NCBI GenBank assembly: GCA_025267735.1
Contig: CM046303.1
Location: 46,823,380 to 46,887,379 of the forward strand
Origin: Mactra quadrangularis
Lineage: Eukaryota; Mollusca; Bivalvia; Venerida; Mactridae
Reading direction: 5' to 3'
DNA: 64,000 nucleotides
Part shown: positions 9,401-20,633 of the stretch, one piece after another
Numbering within the stretch: position 1 is the first letter of the stretch
How the letters are laid out: every line of letters begins with the position of its first letter
The notes under the pieces: generated by a model
Database searches by the model: none
What the model was told of the DNA's origin: nothing
What the model saw: only the letters and a program-made list of their open reading frames with translations
Program-made: the position numbers and the translations under genes

Positions 9401-12206
9401 TGTCTATTAAACTAAGAGATAGTTCACAAAGTTTCTGTTGGTGCAATGATCTCTCAATGATTGGATGGCTATATGGAGCTTACCTTTACCTAAATATACT
9501 ACTTTTACGATAGTCGTTTAAAGTCTGTGTACATTTACTTGTGTTTTTGTTTGGAGAAGTTTGTATATATATTATATACTGGATGCTTTGTACTATCTTT
9601 TTCAAGTGCCTTGTTACAACCTTTCGACAACCTATGACCCCTCAATCAGTAGACTTGTGTGCTACTGACTAAGATACATGTATTGACAACCTATGACCCC
9701 TCGATCAGTAGACTTGTGTGTTACTGGCTGAGATATTGGCAACCTTAGTAGGAGCAGTGGTCCAGTGGTAGGACACGCGCTTAGGGACCTAAGGTCACAG
9801 GTTTGATCCCCACTAGGGGCACTGCTAATTTCCTTGAGCAAGAAATTAACCTACAATTGTTCCACTACACCCAGGTGTAAATTGGTACAGTGAGGGATCG
9901 CCTGCCTGAGGGTGATTTCAGTGATCAGGAGTTATCGTACAAGATTGTAAAGTCAGCTGAACATGTATATGGAAGCAGACTTTAAACCGCACTTCAACCT
10001 TTTAACCCATGACCCCTTGATCAGTAGACTTGTGTGGTACTGACTGAGATATTGACAACCTATGACCCCTCGATCAGTAAACTTGTGCGCTTCTGAGGGA
10101 GATATTGACAACCTATGACCCCTTGATCAGTAGACTTGTTTGCTACTGACTGAGATATTGACAACCTATGACCCCTAGATCAGTAAACTTGTTTGCTACT
10201 GACTGAGATATTGACAACATATAACCCCTTGATCAGTAGACTTGTTTGCTATTGACTGAGATATTGACAACCTATAACCCCTTGATCAGTAAAATTGTGT
10301 GTTACTGACTGAGATATTGACAACCTATGACTCCTTGATCAGTAGACTTGTGTGTTACTGACTGAGATATTGACAACCTATGACCCCTTGATCAGTAGAC
10401 TTGTGTGCTACTGAGGGAGATATTGACAACCTATGACCCCTTGATCAGTAGACTTGTGTGTTACTGACTGAGATATTGACAACCTATGACCCCCTTAATC
10501 AGTAGACTTGTGTGCTACTGAGGGAGATATTGACAACCTATGACCCCTTGATCAGTAGACTTGTGTGCTACTGACTGAGATATTGACAACCTATGACCCC
10601 TTAATCAGTAGACTTGTGTGCTACTTAGGGAGATATTGACAACCTATGACCCCCTTGATCAGTAGACTTGTGTGTTACTGACTGAGATATTGACAACCTA
10701 TGACCCCTTGATCAGTAGACTTGTGTGCTACTGAGGGAGATATTGACAACCTATGACCCCTTGATCAGTAGACTTCTGTGCTACTGAGGGAGATATTGAC
10801 AACCTATGACCCCTCCATCAGTAGACTTGTGTGTTACTGACTGAGATATTGACAACCTATGATGAACCCGGGTCGATAGCGCAGTTGGTAGCGCGCCGGG
10901 ATTTGGATACTCGTGCCCGAGGGGGTGCGGGTTCGAATCCCACCCGGGGAGGTTATACCCTTCCATGAAAATTTGACAATAATGTCGATTTTCCTCCATT
11001 GATTAGATAATATGGAGAAGTTTCCGGCCTTGTGGAAGGGTAGGTGAGTACTGGTTATAGACAATGGTCCAGGAAAGCTAGGTTATGTGCGCTGGACGCC
11101 GTGAAATGACCTAAATTGTGTTGATACGGCGTTAACTCCAATAAATAAATATGACAACCTATGACCCCTTGATCAGTAGACTTCTGTGCTACTGAGGGAG
11201 ATATTGACAACCTATGACCCCTCCATCAGTAGACTTGTGTGTTACTGACTGAGATATTGACAACCTATGACCCCCTTAATCAGTAGACTTGTGTGCTACT
11301 GAGGGAGATATTGACAACCTATGACCCCTTGATCAGTAGACTTGTGTGCTACTGACTGAGATATTGACAACCTATGACCCCTTAATCAGTAGACTTGTGT
11401 GCTACTTAGGGAGATATTGACAACCTATGACCCCTTGATCAGTAGACTTGTGTGTTACTGACTGAGATATTGACAACCTATGACCCCTTGATCAGTAGAC
11501 TTGTGTGCTACTGAGGGAGATATTGACAACCTATGACCCCTTGATCAGTAGACTTCTGTGCTACTGAGGGAGATATTGACAACCTATGACCCCTCCATCA
11601 GTAGACTTGTGTGTTACTGACTGAGATATTGACAACCTATGACCATTCAATCAGTAGACTTGTGTGTTACTGACTGAGATATTGACAACCTATGACCATT
11701 CAATCAGTAGACTTGTGTGTTACTGACTGAGATATTGACAACCTATGACCATTCAATCAGTAGACTTGTGTGTTACTGACTGAGATATTGACAACCTATG
11801 ACCCCTTGATCAGTAGACTTGTGTGTTACTGACTGAGATATTGACAACCTATGACCCCTTGATTAGTAGACTTGTGTGCTACTGACTGAGATATTGACAA
11901 CCTATGACCCCTTGATCAGTAGACTTGTGTGCTACTGGCTGAGATATTGACAACCTATGACCCCTTGATCAGTAGACTTGTATCCTACTGACTGAGATAG
12001 CTGGGCGGGCTGATCTCTCCTAGTAATCTGAATTACTAATATTTTCCTATTTTCAGGTACATAAAGGTTACACAGGAAGTCCTGGATGTATTGTATTAAA
12101 TGAAAAACCTTTGATAGTTCTAGCTGGAGATGGTTTTACACATTCTAATTTTGATGGTTGTCTAGAATCAGCTCTAGCTGTACAAAATGTGTTTGCTAAA
12201 CTATAA
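3432..12206 (+). CDS. RNLS: Renalase (FAD-dependent alpha-NAD(P)H oxidase), seven exons, complete
   Basis: Exons: 3432-3549, 4556-4661, 6438-6583, 6910-7074, 8006-8176, 9025-9200 and 12057-12206 (stop TAA), all GT/AG with continuous phase, giving 343 aa against about 342 in vertebrates. Renalase oxidises off-pathway dihydro-NAD(P) isomers to NAD(P)+ using FAD. The N-terminus VLIVGSGMTG is the GxGxxG dinucleotide-binding fold; next come GGRMSTS and LGAQYIS; VVITMPVPQILQLQGD lies mid-protein; SYSSRFAVGLFY and NPCIRFISVDN follow in exon 5. The C-terminal LAGDGFTHSNFDGC is the closing FAD contact. An in-frame ATG at 3417 would add five residues, but 3432 has G at +4 and aligns with the usual family start. 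The exon 5 acceptor at 8005 is used because an upstream AG (7988) would bring an immediate stop. Introns hold two hAT MITEs and two minisatellites, and a transposable element abuts exon 6. Confidence 0.93.
3773..4193 (+). mobile_element. hAT-like MITE in RNLS intron 1
   Basis: Bounded by the 8-bp direct repeat cttaatgt (3765-3772 and 4194-4201). The ends are imperfect inverted repeats: ccgggttcgtatttaa on the left and ttaaattcgagctctg on the right. Subterminal ctcgca/gcgag-type motifs repeat inside. It has no ORF. The 8-bp duplication and CAG-type tip fit the hAT superfamily. Confidence 0.75.
5004..5143 (+). repeat. Two tandem copies of a ~70-bp unit
   Basis: The segment beginning catgagaacttaacttcatg at 5004 is repeated with about 10% divergence from 5073 (catgggaacttaacttcatg), each copy ending at agctgaaaatca. 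It lies in RNLS intron 2 just before the 33-bp minisatellite. Confidence 0.8.
5209..6410 (+). repeat. 33-bp minisatellite, about 36 units, in RNLS intron 2
   Basis: Tandem units of the type atcatgatgtgtatgtatat plus atcatgttcaatc. Most units are 33 bp. Variants of 30 bp (one cat lost) and 39 bp (gtacat gained) occur. All length variants are multiples of three, so the array stays open in several frames on both strands although it encodes nothing recognisable. The array stops 27 bp upstream of exon 3. Each unit contains the palindrome catcatgatg. Confidence 0.97.
7127..7558 (+). mobile_element. hAT-like MITE in RNLS intron 4; left breakpoint of the tandem duplication lies inside
   Basis: Perfect terminal inverted octamer tagggctg/cagcccta with the 8-bp direct repeat gcttgtac on each side (7119-7126 and 7559-7566). 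The interior is noncoding with repeated attcgtgaatcg/ggatcggatc motifs. The right portion (from about 7456), including the terminus and its flank, recurs at 17466-17575 as the start of the second duplicate, so the duplication breakpoint cut this element. Confidence 0.88.
8751..9020 (+). mobile_element. Short transposable element inserted at the RNLS exon 6 splice acceptor
   Basis: Present in duplicate copy 1 and absent at the equivalent place in copy 2 (18750-18765), which gives a paralogous empty site. It begins tatacccccgcttcgaagaa, carries a tgcg/tccgt simple repeat, and ends cacagatttacttgttt directly before atag|exon 6. Its start and its simple repeat resemble the starts of the large elements at 51134 and 34015 (tatacgcccgttttgaaaaa, then tgtccgtctgtccg), so it may be a distant relative. 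No clear target duplication; it sits in a T-run. Confidence 0.82.
9747..9994 (+). mobile_element. tRNA-derived SINE (family C), inside the 53-bp array
   Basis: Promoter-like A box gtggtccagtggtaggacac and B box ggtttgatccccac, followed by an unrelated body with tttccttgagcaagaaatta and cctgcctgagggtgatttca. A 7-bp direct repeat, caacctt, flanks it (9740-9746 and 9995-10001). A partial copy in reverse lies at 28551-28672. Confidence 0.8.
10863..11151 (+). mobile_element. tRNA-derived SINE (family B), inserted in the 53-bp array
   Basis: tRNA-like head with A box tagcgcagttggtagcgc and B box gggttcgaatcccac, then a body (ggttatacccttccatgaaa), a 3' domain (gacgccgtgaaatgacct ... tacggcgttaa) and an (ataa)n tail. 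The array sequence tgacaacctatga repeats on both sides, consistent with a 13-bp target duplication. Related copies: 56105-56397 and 58888-59150. Confidence 0.85.
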
Positions 12207-12315
12207 AATAATAGATCTCAAGTGACAATTTTATACATTTCTTTGTGTAAGTGATTCAATGCCATTTTGTATCTTGTGGTTGGATTTTATACACTGTACT
12301 TTATTTAATTTTTTG

Positions 12316-12500
12316 GGGGTAAGTTTTAACGCCGTAGCAACACATTATTGGTCATGTCACTCTGGTCAGTAAATCTACTCACCATTCCTGGAAGGGCTAA
12401 ATCTGTGGATTTAGCTGTTAACCAATTATTAGGCATGTAGATCTACTCCAGTCAGTGACTGACAAACTCCCTACATGATTTATAATCATTGGTAGGAGGG
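12316..12500 (-). mobile_element. 3' portion of a SINE (family A), truncated
   Basis: Reads on the plus strand as the tail and body of the SINE at 56975-57288 in the same inverted orientation (taacgccgtagcaacacatt, ggctaaatctgtggatttag, cagtgactgacaaactccct, ggtaggagggg). The tRNA head is missing. It lies 110 bp after the RNLS stop, so it may be part of the 3' UTR. Confidence 0.75.
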
Positions 12501-13075
12501 GTTGTATAACTTTATTTACGGGTATAATTTGAGATATTATATTCTTTAATGTCATTATGACCCAGATTATTAAAATTGGATTTTGTAAATTGATAGTTTT
12601 TCTTACCTTGATGTTATACAATTGTCAGATTCAATTAGAACTCTAACATTAAATCTTTTGGACAAAGCCCTTCTACAGAAATAAGTTCTATTTAATTATA
12701 TTTTTATGAATGCTTTCACAGGCATCTTAAAATCAAATTGACGTTAAGCGATTTGAATCCTTTAGAAAGGCCTCTGCTCAAAATATTAATATGTGTGCAA
12801 AATTTTATTTCAATTTAATAATTAAATATGAATTAAATATTTGCACTACTTAAATGTAGATGGAAATTTAAACAAAGAGACTGCTGGTACCAGCTTTCTT
12901 TCAGTCTCTTGACGTTTTGTTTCAATATAGAGAGTTAGTTGCAAATGCTTTTTTATGATTTACATAATATTAAAATAATTATACATATAAATATGTATAT
13001 TATATATCATATCAAAATAGATAATCTGTATGAACTTTTTTTCTGACAAACTTTCTTCTGACATACCATGAGTAT

Positions 13076-14357
13076 TAGGGCTCTATATTGGTCAAAATGA
13101 TCGATACGATATTTGTATCCAAACAAAATGATTGATATTCGAAATATCATATGATATGATAATATATATGATAATAAATAGAATTAAAAAAACTACAAAA
13201 CAGTGTTGCTTTATTCATTTATCTTAAAGTCACTATATGAAGATATTTTCATCAACAATAGACTTGAAAAATGTTTTACAAACACGAAGTTATCAAAATA
13301 TAAAATGCATTAGCGACACAATAAACAGTTCAAACCATTCTGCTTTCTAAATTTGAATTTGACAAAGTATCCATTTCTTAAAAAGTGGGGTACTTTTATA
13401 AGAGTACACTATATTCATTTTATATGGCTATGCTTATGTTTAAATTACCTGATCCAAAATAGTTTCAGAGCTTAAATGATAATTATGTAATTTGGAGAAG
13501 AATCTTCTATAACAAGACTTCATCTTAAACATACTGTAATCAAACCCATTGTTTTTAAGACTTTTAGTATTGCCAACCAAATTATACTATCGGTTTCGAT
13601 CTACTTTTACTTTGGTTGACAATAAATAACATTAACAATTTTAAGCAATATTTGCATTCAATTAAAAAATCTTGTTCATTAGAGGTGTTTGAAATAGATA
13701 AATGTCTATTTTCTATGCAGTCTAAAAATAGTGTTACTTTTGATAATGGGGCTTTAATTGTTGAAGCTACATACTACTAAATGCACTGTCTAATTATTAT
13801 TTTAAATGTTAAAGTCTTCGGCTTCAGCATTTTTTAAAGAAATATCATTGTATCCAGTGAGTCTTGGTCTAGATTCGGCAAAAGAAAAAACATACACTTT
13901 CAGAACTTCAGCTATTTACATGACACATTGCTTCTTTACAATCAAGTTTTCTTTTCATAGTCGATCTCTACTGGTTCCTAGAATTGATCTGTATTCTAAA
14001 TACAAAAGTTGGTTTCCTGACTTATTGAAAACGCAAGTACATATAAAGGACATTCTAACTGCAACAGTTACTTCCCTTTGATTGAAAAGCACAAAACATG
14101 ATGTAACTGGACAAGACATATGCATAAAGGAATGACATATTATGAGATTGTTCGTCCGCAGGTTTGTCAATACTGAATGGGATGCAGTAGAATGTTGATT
14201 TGGCAATACAAAATATCAACTGATTAGCAGGTCATGGATTTTATTTGTATAACCTTCATTTATCGATATTTTGTTCAATATGGAAACATTCAATATATCT
14301 ATCAAACCTACAAAATCAGTATTGGATATATATATAATATACTGGTGTAGAACCCTA
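13076..14357 (+). mobile_element. 1.28-kb non-autonomous hAT-like element
   Basis: Flanked by the 8-bp direct repeat atgagtat (13068-13075 and 14358-14365). The left tip tagggctctatattggt and right tip actggtgtagaacccta form an imperfect inverted repeat. The interior is AT-rich; the longest ORF (91 codons at 13806) resembles no transposase. Its duplicate is at 22847-24128. Confidence 0.8.
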
Positions 14358-14365
14358 ATGAGTAT

Positions 14366-16029
14366 AGATGAGCATATTACTGATCAAATTACAAGTGACA
14401 GAATGGTTGATTTTAAAATATTTTATTTTGCATAATAATGCATAGATTCACTAAAAAACAACATGAAATTTGAACAATATGAACAAAAACATACAACACT
14501 GTGAATTGACCAATCGGTACATGACATATTAATAAGAGGACAAAAACAAGATAATAATCCCTATTGAACGTAAGTTAAAAAGGCTCTACAATTTGATCAG
14601 AAAGAGCTGTTACTTTCATGTTAACAATAGGGAAGGTAAATCTACAACCATATTATGAATTCTACAAAAGTTGGCTTAATCATGTTGAAAGGCACGGTAA
14701 AATTGAACATGCAAATTAAATATACAAGTGTACATGAAAATACATTATACGCTGCACCACAACCTTAAGCAATTACCATAAAACTGAATAGTTTTGATGG
14801 CAGAATTTATAATCATCATGAATCTGGAAGTAGATTATAGATCCCACACATTATTTTGTCCATGTTATTTTTTACACCATTGTATAAGAGAATATATATG
14901 CAAGGATTTTTCATAACTTCACATCAACCTTGCTTTGTCTATATTATATGGCCTTTTGAGACATCTATACTCAATATATTTTTTAATAAATATGAAATGT
15001 AAAGAATGTAAATGAACATGTAAGGAAAAGTAAGGCTTCCAACTAGTCGTTAATCGATTATTCCCGATCATCGGTACAACACTACCATCTATACTCAATA
15101 ATATATTGAAATAAATATGAAATGTATTAAAGACTGTAAATGAACACGTAAGGAAAAGTAAGGCACTCAAGTTATGAAACACACAAAAAAATTTGATAAA
15201 AAAGTCTGAACATAAAATCTTTGGTGTGAAAAGTAAACTATCAAAATCAAGTGTAGCAAAAGGGGAACAAACTACAGCAAAAAAAAACACAAAATAGTAA
15301 AATGAGTATTATCAAATTGTGCATAAATTAGAAATATGATGCAATAAGTATACATCTAAATTATAATGATGATTAAGTCACAAATTCGTAATATATAAAT
15401 AACAAAGTATGGGAGGTGATAGTGGCTATTGAAAACCTAAGAACTGGAATGTCCTCATACCCAATATAAGAGTAGAATAGTAATAAGAAACAATACAATC
15501 TTAAAATACAGTACCCAAATAATAACTTTATATCTGCAAGTTTTGTTGTTTGCCCCCTTCATTGTAAATGTTTTCAGACATAAAATAGTGATGTATAAAG
15601 CTCATGTTAAGTTTACATGAGGATGTTATGCAAGGTTTACTGGTAACAAAGAGGGTCCTGAGGAAGTACCACTAGTAACAAAGCTAAGTTGAATAACTTG
15701 ATCTCATCAAACAATTGAAGCCACTGTTTTAGTTTTCAGACTGGACACTATATTGTAACTATGATACTAACAACATTTTGTCTTAACTATAAATTTTTTA
15801 TCATACTAAAGGACCATGTCTGTGTCAGTATATATAAAATAAAATTAACAAGTTTTGTAATATATAAGAATGCTAAACATTTAAGGCACAACAAGTTTTT
15901 TATAATATGGCAATTGAATATGACATCACAGATTCAGAAATGGTTTAAAAACCCTTGTGTCAACCAATAGGTAAAGCTATACTAGAAAAACAATTAATAT
16001 TAGTAATACATTTTAAATATTAACATATA
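14366..16029. other. AT-rich noncoding DNA downstream of RNLS
   Basis: No gene recognised. One local near-duplication: 14968-15034 and 15091-15163 share tatactcaata...aaatatgaaatgta and aaggaaaagtaaggc, separated by about 55 bp. Short ORFs here (for example 123 codons at 14919-15290 on the minus strand) have no family resemblance and are dominated by AT-rich composition. Confidence 0.5.
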
Positions 16030-16499
16030 CAGTCCATTCGCGTTCGTTCGAAATCGGACGGGACTTCAAAAAATGCTCGAGCGAACGCGATCTCGAGTTA
16101 ACGTATAACAGATCCGCCATCTTGTTTATCTATATTTTTTCTACATCGTGAAATTCACTTTAAAGGCGTCGTCTCATTCGGAACAACCTCGGCGATCTTC
16201 TACGCATATAAACCTCGAATAACATAAGGTGAAAAAGTAGATCTAGGAATTTCGGTTTCTGCGGTAATATAGTCTTAACTACACAGAAATACGACTCGTG
16301 AGATATTGTACGAATGAAACGATGTGATAAAGCGTGAAACAATGTTATTATAAAATGTTGACATAAAAGTGACTATCGCCGGACCTTATAACTTGGTTGT
16401 AATCCTTCTACGTCTGATTTCCGAGGTATATCTTCGTAGATGATCGCCGAGGTTGTTCCGAATGGTGTCGTCTCACGCTGTCACAATATTAGATGTTGA
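16030..16499 (+). mobile_element. Pogo-like element, left part only (cut by the duplication breakpoint)
   Basis: Begins cagtccattcgcgttcgttc after a TATA flank and matches the complete element at 25801-27077 exactly up to agatgttga (16499), where the sequence switches to unrelated DNA. Its right terminus is absent here. A second MITE is nested at 16176-16463. Confidence 0.8.
16176..16463 (+). mobile_element. 288-bp MITE nested inside the pogo-like element
   Basis: Long inverted termini: attcggaacaacctcggcga on the left and tcgccgaggttgttccgaat on the right. The flanking direct repeat is 11 bp with one mismatch: ggcgtcgtctc (16165-16175) and ggtgtcgtctc (16464-16474). Long inverted repeats with a 9-11-bp duplication suggest a Mutator-like MITE, a different family from the 400-bp one. 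Duplicate at 25947-26234. Confidence 0.82.
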
Positions 16500-17465
16500 G
16501 AGAAAGTTTCTGGTACAAATTTAAAGGAAACTGACTATATTAAATTTTGACCTCCATGTCACACTTTGGAGTCATTATTTTTGCTCCTATCCTCATATAA
16601 ATGCCTTATTAAATCTGTTTTTTCTATTTCAATCATTATTTAAGCTAAAACAATCTGTAATGGTGTAGAAAAAACATCAATTCAATGATGTTACAGTGAA
16701 ACTGGAAATTGTGTCACACTCCTGACATTCACATGTAAGCCATGTGCTCATAAACAGTTCATTTGTGCCACTGATGATCATCACACATGATCAAAACATG
16801 ACTTATGCTTCCAGGAAAAGACATAGTGGATTATACATGTATGATGAAATTGACAGCATTTTGCAATAAACACCAGATGTCACACTCCTGACCAAATTAA
16901 GTGACTTTCTTTCTAAGGGTGTGGAAAAAAATGTATTCACAATAAAGATGATCTTTATGTTATTACTAAGACTAGAAACATAACACATGATAATAGTATT
17001 ATAAATTCCTTTAAAAGCTAACTGTTTAAGGTACCATAAGCTTTTATAGAAAAAAATATACATTTTCAGGCAGCTTTTTTTCTGACGACCATGCATTAAC
17101 TTTTTACATAAAATATGAAGAGTTTAAGCACTAGGTGCTAAATTTTAGCATTTGGTGAAGCCCAAGAGATACAGCTATCACTGAAATAACATAACATGAG
17201 CCTGTTGTTCAGCATTTATAGATTACATTGTCTTGAACAAACAGGATCTTTAAAATTGTCACACTTTTTTGTCACACTCCTGACATTTTTGGCCCATTAT
17301 TTTAGAATATTTTTTAAACTGATGGTTCAATTTTGATGAAACTTTACAAAACATTAGAAAACACTAGGAGACACCTCTCAAGAACAAAAAGAAGATCCTA
17401 AACTCTGTTGCATATGTTTTATTCATGAAAAACTGAAACTAGCCATTTTTTTTGAACTAGCCCTT
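16500..17465. other. 966-bp unique spacer at the junction of the two duplicates
   Basis: Sequence found only here, between the truncated pogo-like element and the truncated hAT MITE. It contains three copies of tgtcacactcctgac (16712, 16878, 17270) and looser forms at 16556 and 17258. No coding segment is recognised. It may be filler captured when the duplication formed, or another inserted repeat. Confidence 0.6.
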
Positions 17466-19517
17466 TTACATGAATTCCTATATGCTTCTCCATTAACAAG
17501 TGAATCATGGTTGATTCGTGAATCGTGGTTAGGATCGGATCGGCACTTGCTCAACGATCCACAGCCCTAGCTTGTACATTGTATATGTAATTGAGAAATG
17601 CATGCTACCATCATTATGTCATCTTTATAAGAAAAATGTTGATATGTAAAAAAACAACTCACTTAAATTCCATTTTGGAAGTCATATTTATTTTGTTTTA
17701 AAGTGTATTGGTAAAAATAGTCATTTGGTTGTTTTTTAAGATGTAAACTCTTAATATTATCTTTATATTTTTATACTAAACTGAGAGTCCTAAAATGGTA
17801 TTAAGAGAAAACAAATGCAAAACAATAGTCTGATTTGTCATGAAAACACTTCACGAAGTAAAGACATGCAGTCGAACATGAGTCTAGTTTAGATCTTGCC
17901 TGAAACACTTAGTAAGATATGGCATACTATACTTTGATATTTTAACAGTTTGATAAATAACTGAGGATTTTGTACTTTTATTTCTTGTAAATTTTATAGA
18001 TTGATAATCATTTCAGAGAGTAAAGGTATCCAACCTAATCTAGAATCAGTGAGTTATTCATCTAGATTTGCTGTAGGTTTATTTTACAATCCTGATGTAG
18101 TGTTAGACATACCTTGGACAGCTAAATACATAACTGACAATCCTTGTATTAGATTTATATCTGTGGATAATAGGAAGAGAGGAAAAAGTAAGTACATGTA
18201 TCAAAATATCATTTTATTAGAGCTTGAAAGAAGGAACAGATTTCAAAAAGATTAATGTCATTTGCTTCCCAACTGATCTTCAAGCTAGGTAAATTAATCG
18301 AAGTCAAGTTTCTAATTTTTGTAAATGCAAAATTGTTAGTCTTGATTGTGAGGACAAGTTTTAATGGAATATTATGCTTATTATTCTATAGTGTTTGAGA
18401 ATTGTATTTTAATTACCATGAAATTGAAATATTTGCATTCATACTAAATATAAACTACATTTCTATAAAAATGTTTTCTATTGAGGTGTTGTTTGTTCTT
18501 TTCAAATTTCGCAGAGCGCTGACATAAAAGGATTTTTTTGAAAAAAATTCCTTCCAAAAGTTATGAAATGGGGTATGATAATGAAGCACCATTATATGTA
18601 CATGTATTTGAACTGTATTTCAATGTAATTTACATCTTGTATCTAACAGATGATGAAGATGGAGGACAATGTTTATCGTGGTTTGAAAATACAGTCCTTT
18701 AAAAGCCTTAAATTGGGTGTGAGAATTTTGTATGACCTATTGACATTTACTATTGTTTTTTATAGATGATAAAGTTGGAGGACAATCTATATGTATACAT
18801 ACCGGTGCACCATGGGGTATAAAGAATCTAGAAGTTGACAAAGATAAAGCTGCTGTAGAAATTATAAAACAATTAAAAACAATATTACCTAATCTACCAG
18901 AACCATCTGAGGTCAAAGGTCATAAGTGGAGATACTCTCAGGTAAGAATAACCTTAACTTTAAATACAATATTACAGGTAAGGAATTTGTTGAAATATTT
19001 TCTGTATGACCAATGACACCTATTGATCATGGCTGATCATGGATCTGTGTTGAGATTGTTCATGCAGTCCTTATGAAACCTCTTGTGGGAGAATACATGC
19101 ACATGTAGTCTAATTCTAGACAAGTTCCTTCTACAGTTTCTACAGAGTGTCTATTAAACTTAGAGATAGTTCACAAAGTTTCTGTTGGTGCAATGGTCTC
19201 TCTATGATTGGATGGCTATGTGGAGCTTACCTTTACCCACATATGCTGCTTTTAAGATAGTCGTTAGCAAGCTCTACTTGCTTTTGAAGTCTGTGTACAT
19301 TTACTTGTGTTTTTGTTTGGAGAAGTTTGTAGTATATATATTATATAATGGATGCTTTATACACTATCTTTTTCAAGTGTCTTGTTACAACCTTTCGACA
19401 ACCTATTACACTTCGATCAGTAGACTTGTGTGCTACTGACTAAAATACATGTATTGACAACCTATGACCCCTCGATCAGTAGACTTGTGTGTTACTGGCT
19501 GAGATATTGGCAACCTT

Positions 19518-19765
19518 AGTAGGAGCAGTGGTCCAGTGGTAGGACACGCGCTTAGGGACCTAAGGTCACAGGTTTGATCCCCACTAGGGGCACTGCTAAT
19601 TTCCTTGAGCAAGAAATTAACCTACAATTGTTCCACTACACCCAGGTGTAAATTGGTACAGTGAGGGATCGCCTGCCTGAGGGTGATTTCAGTGATCAGG
19701 AGTTATCGTACAAGATTGTAAAGTCAGCTGAACATGTATATGGAAGCAGACTTTAAACCGCACTT
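19518..19765 (+). mobile_element. tRNA-SINE family C, duplicate copy
   Basis: Identical to 9747-9994, carried along by the segmental duplication rather than by an independent insertion. Confidence 0.8.
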
Positions 19766-20633
19766 CAACCTTTTAACCCATGACCCCTTGATCAGTAGAC
19801 TTGTGTGGTACTGACTGAGATATTGACAACCTATGACCCCTCGATCAGTAAACTTGTGCGCTTCTGAGGGAGATATTGACAACCTATGACCCCTTGATCA
19901 GTAGACTTGTTTGCTACTGACTGAGATATTGACAACCTATGACCCCTAGATCAGTAAACTTGTTTGCTACTGACTGAGATATTGACAACATATAACCCCT
20001 TGATCAGTAGACTTGTTTGCTATTGACTGAGATATTGACAACCTATAACCCCTTGATCAGTAAAATTGTGTGTTACTGACTGAGATATTGACAACCTATG
20101 ACTCCTTGATCAGTAGACTTGTGTGTTACTGACTGAGATATTGACAACCTATGACCCCTTGATCAGTAGACTTGTGTGCTACTGAGGGAGATATTGACAA
20201 CCTATGACCCCTTGATCAGTAGACTTGTGTGTTACTGACTGAGATATTGACAACCTATGACCCCCTTAATCAGTAGACTTGTGTGCTACTGAGGGAGATA
20301 TTGACAACCTATGACCCCTTGATCAGTAGACTTGTGTGCTACTGACTGAGATATTGACAACCTATGACCCCTTAATCAGTAGACTTGTGTGCTACTTAGG
20401 GAGATATTGACAACCTATGACCCCCTTGATCAGTAGACTTGTGTGTTACTGACTGAGATATTGACAACCTATGACCCCTTGATCAGTAGACTTGTGTGCT
20501 ACTGAGGGAGATATTGACAACCTATGACCCCTTGATCAGTAGACTTCTGTGCTACTGAGGGAGATATTGACAACCTATGACCCCTCCATCAGTAGACTTG
20601 TGTGTTACTGACTGAGATATTGACAACCTATGA

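Larger units (their letters stand above)
9626..12009 (+). repeat. 53-bp minisatellite (~35 units) in RNLS intron 6, SINE-derived
   Basis: Unit of the type gacaacctatgaccccttga + tcagtagacttgtgtgctac + tgactgagatatt. The unit aligns with the inverted tRNA-like head of the SINE at 57235-57287 (attgaacccacgacccctcg, attagtagacttgcgtgcta, ccaactgagct), running from B box to A box. The array also ends in agctgggcggg, the 5' tip of that SINE. Two other SINEs (9747-9994 and 10863-11151) interrupt the array. Confidence 0.95.
7456..16499 (+). repeat. Segmental tandem duplication, copy 1
   Basis: Matches 17466-26270. It runs from inside the hAT MITE (7456) through RNLS exons 5-7, the 53-bp minisatellite, a truncated SINE, a 1.28-kb hAT-like element and the left part of a pogo-like element. 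The coordinate offset is 10011 near exon 5, 9741 at exon 6 (after a ~270-bp insertion present only here), and a constant 9771 from about 9670 onward. From 7456 to about 9670 the copies differ by several percent; beyond that I find only two substitutions (11739/21510 and 12816/22587). Confidence 0.95.

Noticed and set aside
10864..10955. Possible tRNA genes (also 9750-9815, 20640, 56105, 57240, 58890)
   Set aside because: A and B boxes are present but the segments continue into SINE bodies with flanking duplications, so they are tRNA-derived SINE heads.
9626..12009. Regularly spaced repeats resembling a CRISPR array
   Set aside because: Units are contiguous without unique spacers, and the genome is eukaryotic; it is a minisatellite.
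13806..14081. 91-codon frame as a hAT transposase remnant (repeated at 23577)
   Set aside because: No hAT dimerisation or catalytic motif is visible; only the element's ends support hAT.
14919..15290. 123-codon minus-strand frame (repeated at 24690-25061)
   Set aside because: AT-rich, hydrophobic and unlike any family; its repetition merely reflects the segmental duplication.
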